From: Thiomicrospira sp.
Lineage (GTDB): Bacteria; Pseudomonadota; Gammaproteobacteria; Thiomicrospirales; Thiomicrospiraceae
Assembly: GCA_030826915.1 (NCBI GenBank)
Contig: JAUUDE010000096.1
Location: 1 to 37,310, forward strand
Direction of reading: 5' to 3'
DNA: 37,310 nucleotides
The translations under genes were made by a program, and so were the position numbers. Shown here piece after piece: positions 33,207 to 37,310 of the stretch; positions within the stretch are counted from its first letter, which is position 1; each line of letters begins with the position of its first letter. A model generated the notes under the pieces. It was not told the DNA's origin, ran no database searches, and was given only the letters and a program-made list of their open reading frames with translations.

Positions 33207-35666
33207 ATGAGTGAAATAGATAAACCAAAAATTGAAGTTGAAGTGAACAACGGTTCTGCCCCTGAAATAGAAAATAATTCTCCACCTGCCTCTAAACCAG
33301 CTAAAAAGCCAAGACGTTACTTTTTATGGTTTTTTATTATCAACTTCATCTCTATTAGTGCGTTTGTAATTGCAGCAGGAATCTATTATTACTTAACTGA
33401 ATACCCAAAACTTCCAGACCCTGCTGAGCTCAAAGAAGTGAGCTATCAAGTCCCGCTTAGAATTGTGACTCAAGATAACAAACTAATCAGTGAAATAGGA
33501 ACAAAAAAGCGTTTACCCTTAGAATATTCAGAAATTCCGGAGAGAATGACCCAGGCTATTATCTCTTCAGAAGATGAACGTTTTTTTGAGCATGGCGGTG
33601 TCGACTACAGAGGTTTAGCTCGCGCTGTTTTTGAACTGATAACAACCGGTAGTAAGAAATCGGGTGGTTCAACCATTACTATGCAGGTAGCCCGAAACTT
33701 CTTTTTAAGCAAAGAAAAAACCTACTTGCGTAAATTTAATGAAATCATTCTTTCTTACAAAATTGAACACGAACTCAGCAAAGAAGAGATACTGGCACTT
33801 TATCTCAATAAAATCTTTTTAGGCTACCGTTCATACGGTGTAGCCGCTGCTGCTCAAACATACTATGGCCGACCTATTTCAGAGCTTACCTTAGATGAAT
33901 ACGCTATGATTGCTGGCCTGCCTAAAGCCCCTTCAGCTTATAACCCTATTGCCAACCCAAGTCGCGCTAAGCTGCGCCGCAACTATGTATTACGCCGCAT
34001 GAATGAGCTTAACTTTATTACTCAAGAAGAGATGCTTGCAGCACAAGCCGTTCAAGTTCATGCTGAACGCCACGCCTCAATTATTGATATTGAAGCCGAC
34101 TATGTCGCTGAAATGGCACGCGCTTTTGCATTAGATAAATTTGGTGAAGAAGCCCTGCAGAACGGTTTAACAATCGTGACATCCATTGACAGTAAACTGC
34201 AAGCACAAGCAAACCAAGCGGTACAACATGGATTACAACGTTATGAACGTCGCCACGGTTATAGAGGTGCCATTGCCAACATCGACATTAATAGCTTTGA
34301 AGATGAAAAAGCATTGCTAAAAGAGCTAAAAAACACTTCAAACTTTGGTGATTTAAAAGTGGGCATTGTCACAGGCTTTGCAAAAACAGACACTCAAGCG
34401 TTAATGCAAACTGGTGAAAAAGTCAGCATACCTTTTAAAACAATGGAATGGGCTGCGCCATTCATAAGCGTAAACCACAAAGGCAAAGCACCTAAAAAAC
34501 CTCAAGATGTGCTTAAAGTTGGTGATGTCATCTATTTACAATTTATTGAAGAACAATGGCAACTGGCGCAAGACCCTAAAACCGAATCGGCTCTAATTTC
34601 TATCGATTCAAGTAATGGACGTATTTTTGCACTTGTTGGTGGTTATGACTATTTTAGAAGTAAATTTAATCGTGTCACTCATGGTCGCCGCCAAGTGGGT
34701 TCGAACATTAAGCCATTTTTATATTCAGCAGGCCTGGATAATGGCATGACCGCCGCTACCACCATTAATGATGCGCCAGTCGTATTCCACGACCGTAACC
34801 TAGAAGATGTGTGGCGTCCTGAAAACTATTCAGGTCGTTTTTATGGCCCTACTCGTTTACGCAATGCGCTCGCCTTCTCTCGTAACTTGGTCTCTGTTCG
34901 TCTACTAAGAAAATTGGGAATTGATACCGCATCCAACTATATTCAGCGTTTCGGTTTTCCAGAAGAAGAAATTAACAAACACAGAGATTTATCTCTCTCT
35001 TTAGGAAGTGTGCAATTCACCCCTTGGGAAGTAGCTAGAGCTTATGCAACCTTCTCAAACACAGGATATTTAATTGAACCGTACCTTATTTCAGAAGTAC
35101 GTGACTTTAATGGCGACATTCTATTTAAAGCCCAACCAAAAATCGCCTGCAACAATAATCAATGTGTTGCTGGGGATGAACAAAATGCACCCCGCGTCAT
35201 TGAAGAACGCAATGCGTATATCATGACAACAATCATGCAAGATGTCATTCGTATTGGTTCTGCCAAAAAAGCCCGTGCATTAAAAAGACAAGACATTGCG
35301 GGTAAAACCGGTACCACTAACGATCAAAAAGACGCTTGGTTTTCAGGCTTTAATCCAAATATGACCACAACGGTTTGGGTAGGTTTTGATAGCCCTACAA
35401 CTTTAGGTCGTAGTGAAGTAGGTGGACGTGCCTCTTTACCTATTTGGATGGAGTACATGGAACTCGCTTTAAAGGCTTACCCTAACGAGCCGTTTGTTCA
35501 GCCCGCTGGTATTGTCAATATTCCAATTGACAGAGAAACAGGACAAGCAGTACCAAGAAATACTCCCGGTGCTTTATCTGAAATTTTCAGAGAAGAATAT
35601 GCCCCAGAGATCCCAAGCGTATCTCAAAAACAGATTGAAGACATAACCGAAGATCTCTTCAACTAA
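33207..35666 (+). CDS. mrcA: Penicillin-binding protein 1A (bifunctional transglycosylase/transpeptidase)
   Basis: Class A peptidoglycan synthase of 819 aa. It has a cytoplasmic Pro/Lys-rich N-terminus, one transmembrane helix (about 39-61), and a GT51 glycosyltransferase with the catalytic Glu in SSEDERFFEHGG (about 122) and GGSTITMQVARN. An OB-like insert occupies about 345-450. The transpeptidase has SNIK (Ser499, Lys502), SRN (558) and KTG (700). The GT51 helix pair KEEILALYLNKIFLG is also clear. It is not beside pilM genes, unlike in several relatives. One CAGGCCTG lies at 34729. Confidence 0.96.
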   Translation: MSEIDKPKIEVEVNNGSAPEIENNSPPASKPAKKPRRYFLWFFIINFISISAFVIAAGIYYYLTEYPKLPDPAELKEVSYQVPLRIVTQDNKLISEIGTKKRLPLEYSEIPERMTQAIISSEDERFFEHGGVDYRGLARAVFELITTGSKKSGGSTITMQVARNFFLSKEKTYLRKFNEIILSYKIEHELSKEEILALYLNKIFLGYRSYGVAAAAQTYYGRPISELTLDEYAMIAGLPKAPSAYNPIANPSRAKLRRNYVLRRMNELNFITQEEMLAAQAVQVHAERHASIIDIEADYVAEMARAFALDKFGEEALQNGLTIVTSIDSKLQAQANQAVQHGLQRYERRHGYRGAIANIDINSFEDEKALLKELKNTSNFGDLKVGIVTGFAKTDTQALMQTGEKVSIPFKTMEWAAPFISVNHKGKAPKKPQDVLKVGDVIYLQFIEEQWQLAQDPKTESALISIDSSNGRIFALVGGYDYFRSKFNRVTHGRRQVGSNIKPFLYSAGLDNGMTAATTINDAPVVFHDRNLEDVWRPENYSGRFYGPTRLRNALAFSRNLVSVRLLRKLGIDTASNYIQRFGFPEEEINKHRDLSLSLGSVQFTPWEVARAYATFSNTGYLIEPYLISEVRDFNGDILFKAQPKIACNNNQCVAGDEQNAPRVIEERNAYIMTTIMQDVIRIGSAKKARALKRQDIAGKTGTTNDQKDAWFSGFNPNMTTTVWVGFDSPTTLGRSEVGGRASLPIWMEYMELALKAYPNEPFVQPAGIVNIPIDRETGQAVPRNTPGALSEIFREEYAPEIPSVSQKQIEDITEDLFN

Positions 35667-35673
35667 ATTGCAA

Positions 35674-35706
35674 GACCTTTACACAAGAGGGGCGAAAAGC
35701 TCTCAT
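35674..35706. mobile_element. Relic of the miniature element end
   Basis: GACCTTTACACAAGAGGGGC and the following AAAAG match the end of copy A at 29274-29436, with two substitutions and a small gap. GCTCTCAT follows and resembles the opposite terminus, as if the interior had been deleted. It lies between mrcA and the fructosamine-kinase-like gene. Confidence 0.55.
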
Positions 35707-35726
35707 TACGATTACAAGGTTGCTTT

Positions 35727-36608
35727 ATGAACTGGCCAGAATTTTCTCTTCATCTTAGCGAACAGCTTGGCCAGTCTATTGCAATCGAAACAGTACATTC
35801 CGTTGCAGGTGGCGATATACACCAAGCGTTTCAGCTGCATACCGATCAAGGCAATTTCTTTTTAAAGCTAAATCAAGCTTCACTTCTGCCATTATTTCAT
35901 ACAGAAGCGCATAGCCTCACGGCTATTGAACAATCCTCTTCAATACGCTGCCCTAAAGTCATTAATTTTGGTACATTCAATAACCAGGCCTGGTTACTTT
36001 TGGAGTTTTTATCACTCAGCAGTAAAGGGGACGATTTTCAGCGTGGTCGAGATTTAGCCTTAATGCATCACCAAATTCATAATAACTCTCAACCTTTTGG
36101 TTGGTTTGAAGATAACTATATCGGCCATACACCGCAAAAAAACCGTTGGCATTCCAACTGGATAAATTTTTATGCTGAGCAACGTTTACGACCACAACTG
36201 GAACTCAGTCAGCTCCGTGGAGCAAGCAGCAACTTATATCAGTTAGGAACGCAATTAATAGAAGCTCTGCCATTTTGGTTCCAAGACTATCAGCCTGAAG
36301 CCTCGCTATTACATGGCGACTTATGGGGTGGTAACAGCGCTTTTACCCAAGATGGCGATGCGGTTATTTTTGATGCGGCAAGCTATTACGGTGACCGAGA
36401 AACCGACATTGCTATGACAGAACTCTTTGGTGGATTTTCAAGCGATTTTTATAATGGCTATAATGATGTTTTTCCATTAGATCCAGGCTATCAACAGCGC
36501 AAACCCCTCTACAATCTTTACCATATTCTTAATCACTTTAATCTTTTTGGTGGCCACTATGAACAAGAGGCCTTAAACATCATCCAACAATTATTAGCAC
36601 AAACCTAA
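35727..36608 (+). CDS. Fructosamine kinase family protein (YniA-like)
   Basis: Protein-kinase-like fold of 293 aa that phosphorylates sugars attached to amines in related enzymes, allowing their removal from proteins. Signatures are SVAGGDIHQAFQL, the ATP-binding Lys in FFLKLN, the catalytic loop HGDLWGGN, the metal Asp in IFDAASYYGDRETDIAM, and a C-terminal helical bundle. The substrate is not established. The ATG is at 35727. The 16-bp extended palindrome at 35981 falls inside it and encodes N-Q-A-W-L. Confidence 0.9.
   Translation: MNWPEFSLHLSEQLGQSIAIETVHSVAGGDIHQAFQLHTDQGNFFLKLNQASLLPLFHTEAHSLTAIEQSSSIRCPKVINFGTFNNQAWLLLEFLSLSSKGDDFQRGRDLALMHHQIHNNSQPFGWFEDNYIGHTPQKNRWHSNWINFYAEQRLRPQLELSQLRGASSNLYQLGTQLIEALPFWFQDYQPEASLLHGDLWGGNSAFTQDGDAVIFDAASYYGDRETDIAMTELFGGFSSDFYNGYNDVFPLDPGYQQRKPLYNLYHILNHFNLFGGHYEQEALNIIQQLLAQT
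35981..35996. repeat. Extended coding palindrome TAACCAGGCCTGGTTA
   Basis: A 16-bp perfect palindrome containing the CAGGCCTG core, located within the fructosamine-kinase-like gene. Confidence 0.85.
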
Positions 36609-36657
36609 AACTAATCACACTAAATCAGTGACTCTAAATAGGCTAAATTCAACACTT

Positions 36658-36705
36658 CGATTCTTTCTGGCTGTTTTAAAATAGAAACAATCGGCTTATT
36701 CTTTT
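36658..36705 (+). terminator. Weak terminator-like hairpin before adk
   Basis: CGATTCTTTCT (36658-36668) pairs with AGAAACAATCG (36683-36693) with one mismatch, followed by a T-rich stretch. It may end the fructosamine-kinase transcript. Confidence 0.35.
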
Positions 36706-36724
36706 CTGCCACTTAGAAACACCG

Positions 36725-37310
<586 letters not shown>

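Larger units (their letters stand above)
213..35992. repeat. Highly iterated palindrome CAGGCCTG (21 dispersed copies)
   Basis: Exact copies of the self-complementary octamer start at 213, 3126, 5012, 5127, 6257, 9896, 10370, 12972, 14583, 15177, 16086, 16671, 19288, 23546, 23657, 25764, 29597, 29937, 31139, 34729 and 35985. Eighteen are inside genes and three are intergenic (213, 16671, 19288). The hexamer AGGCCT occurs about 26 times, and 21 of these are flanked by C and G, so the octamer is the unit. Inside genes it is read in all three frames (for example Q-A-W, S-G-L and R-P-G), so no protein motif explains it. One-mismatch forms occur near 13723, 14193, 28412 and 33914. The counts are by eye. 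Function is unknown; it resembles HIP1 of cyanobacteria only in behaviour. Confidence 0.9.

Noticed and set aside
213-35992. CAGGCCTG as a directional DNA uptake sequence
   Set aside because: Known uptake signals are not self-complementary and are mostly longer. The palindrome gives no strand bias. Uptake is kept only as one untested possibility.
213-35992. CAGGCCTG excess explained by Dcm-type CCWGG sites and very short patch repair
   Set aside because: Only copies flanked by C or G form CCAGG/CCTGG, many do not, and such repair would not select the exact 8-bp unit.

Overview
The window is an A+T-rich stretch of bacterial chromosome with a gammaproteobacterial gene set. Evidence for this placement: trxA followed by rho, the mutY-yggX pair, rdgB beside hemW, an EfpL (YeiP)-type elongation factor, PBP1a (mrcA), type B ribosomal protein L31, hemE and adk. 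Gene content and base composition look like the sulfur-oxidising Thiomicrospira / Hydrogenovibrio / Thiomicrorhabdus group, but that is an impression, not a measurement. No rRNA, tRNA, CRISPR array, prophage or transposase gene was found.

Layout. 258-5240 (mostly minus strand): a Tat-exported TRAP solute-binding lipoprotein, a CbpA-type J-protein, and a TonB-dependent receptor preceded by a small His/Cys-containing envelope protein, probably a metal (zinc?) uptake module. 5392-8650 (plus): phosphoglucomutase, a patatin-like lipase and efpL. 8681-10444 (minus): a small Arg-rich protein and a hydrolase-like/TlpA fusion. 10622-12361: a bifunctional OlsF-like ornithine-lipid synthase. 12362-12884: no listed gene, but a 48-codon membrane-peptide ORF and a decayed ORF. 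12885-16643 (minus): a uvrD-fetA-fetB operon. 17038-21414 (plus): trxA, rho, rpmE, a thermonuclease-like gene with a start-proximal frameshift, and hemE. 21541-24366 (minus): an EAL/HDOD gene split by an in-frame TGA, yggX and mutY. 24525-25247: trmB, followed by a strongly folded non-coding element. 25716-31385 (minus): AsmA-like protein, a GGDEF protein with a degenerate EAL domain, hemW and rdgB. 31666 to the end (plus): yicC, a small membrane protein, mrcA, a fructosamine-kinase-like gene and the 5' part of adk.

The main new signal is not a gene. The 8-bp palindrome CAGGCCTG occurs 21 times, in all reading frames, in 12 genes and three intergenic sites, where about 0.2 would be expected by chance at 40% G+C. 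It behaves like the highly iterated palindrome HIP1 of cyanobacteria but has a different sequence. Some copies sit in longer nested palindromes, and one forms the core of a 34-bp perfect palindrome that appears to serve as a terminator.

Other notable items: a miniature inverted-repeat element family (two copies in opposite orientation and one relic), two genes broken by a single change that leaves the remaining frame intact, and several small unannotated ORFs. Several genes share an iron, heme or metal theme (hemE, hemW, yggX, fetAB, the TonB module), although they lie in separate operons.
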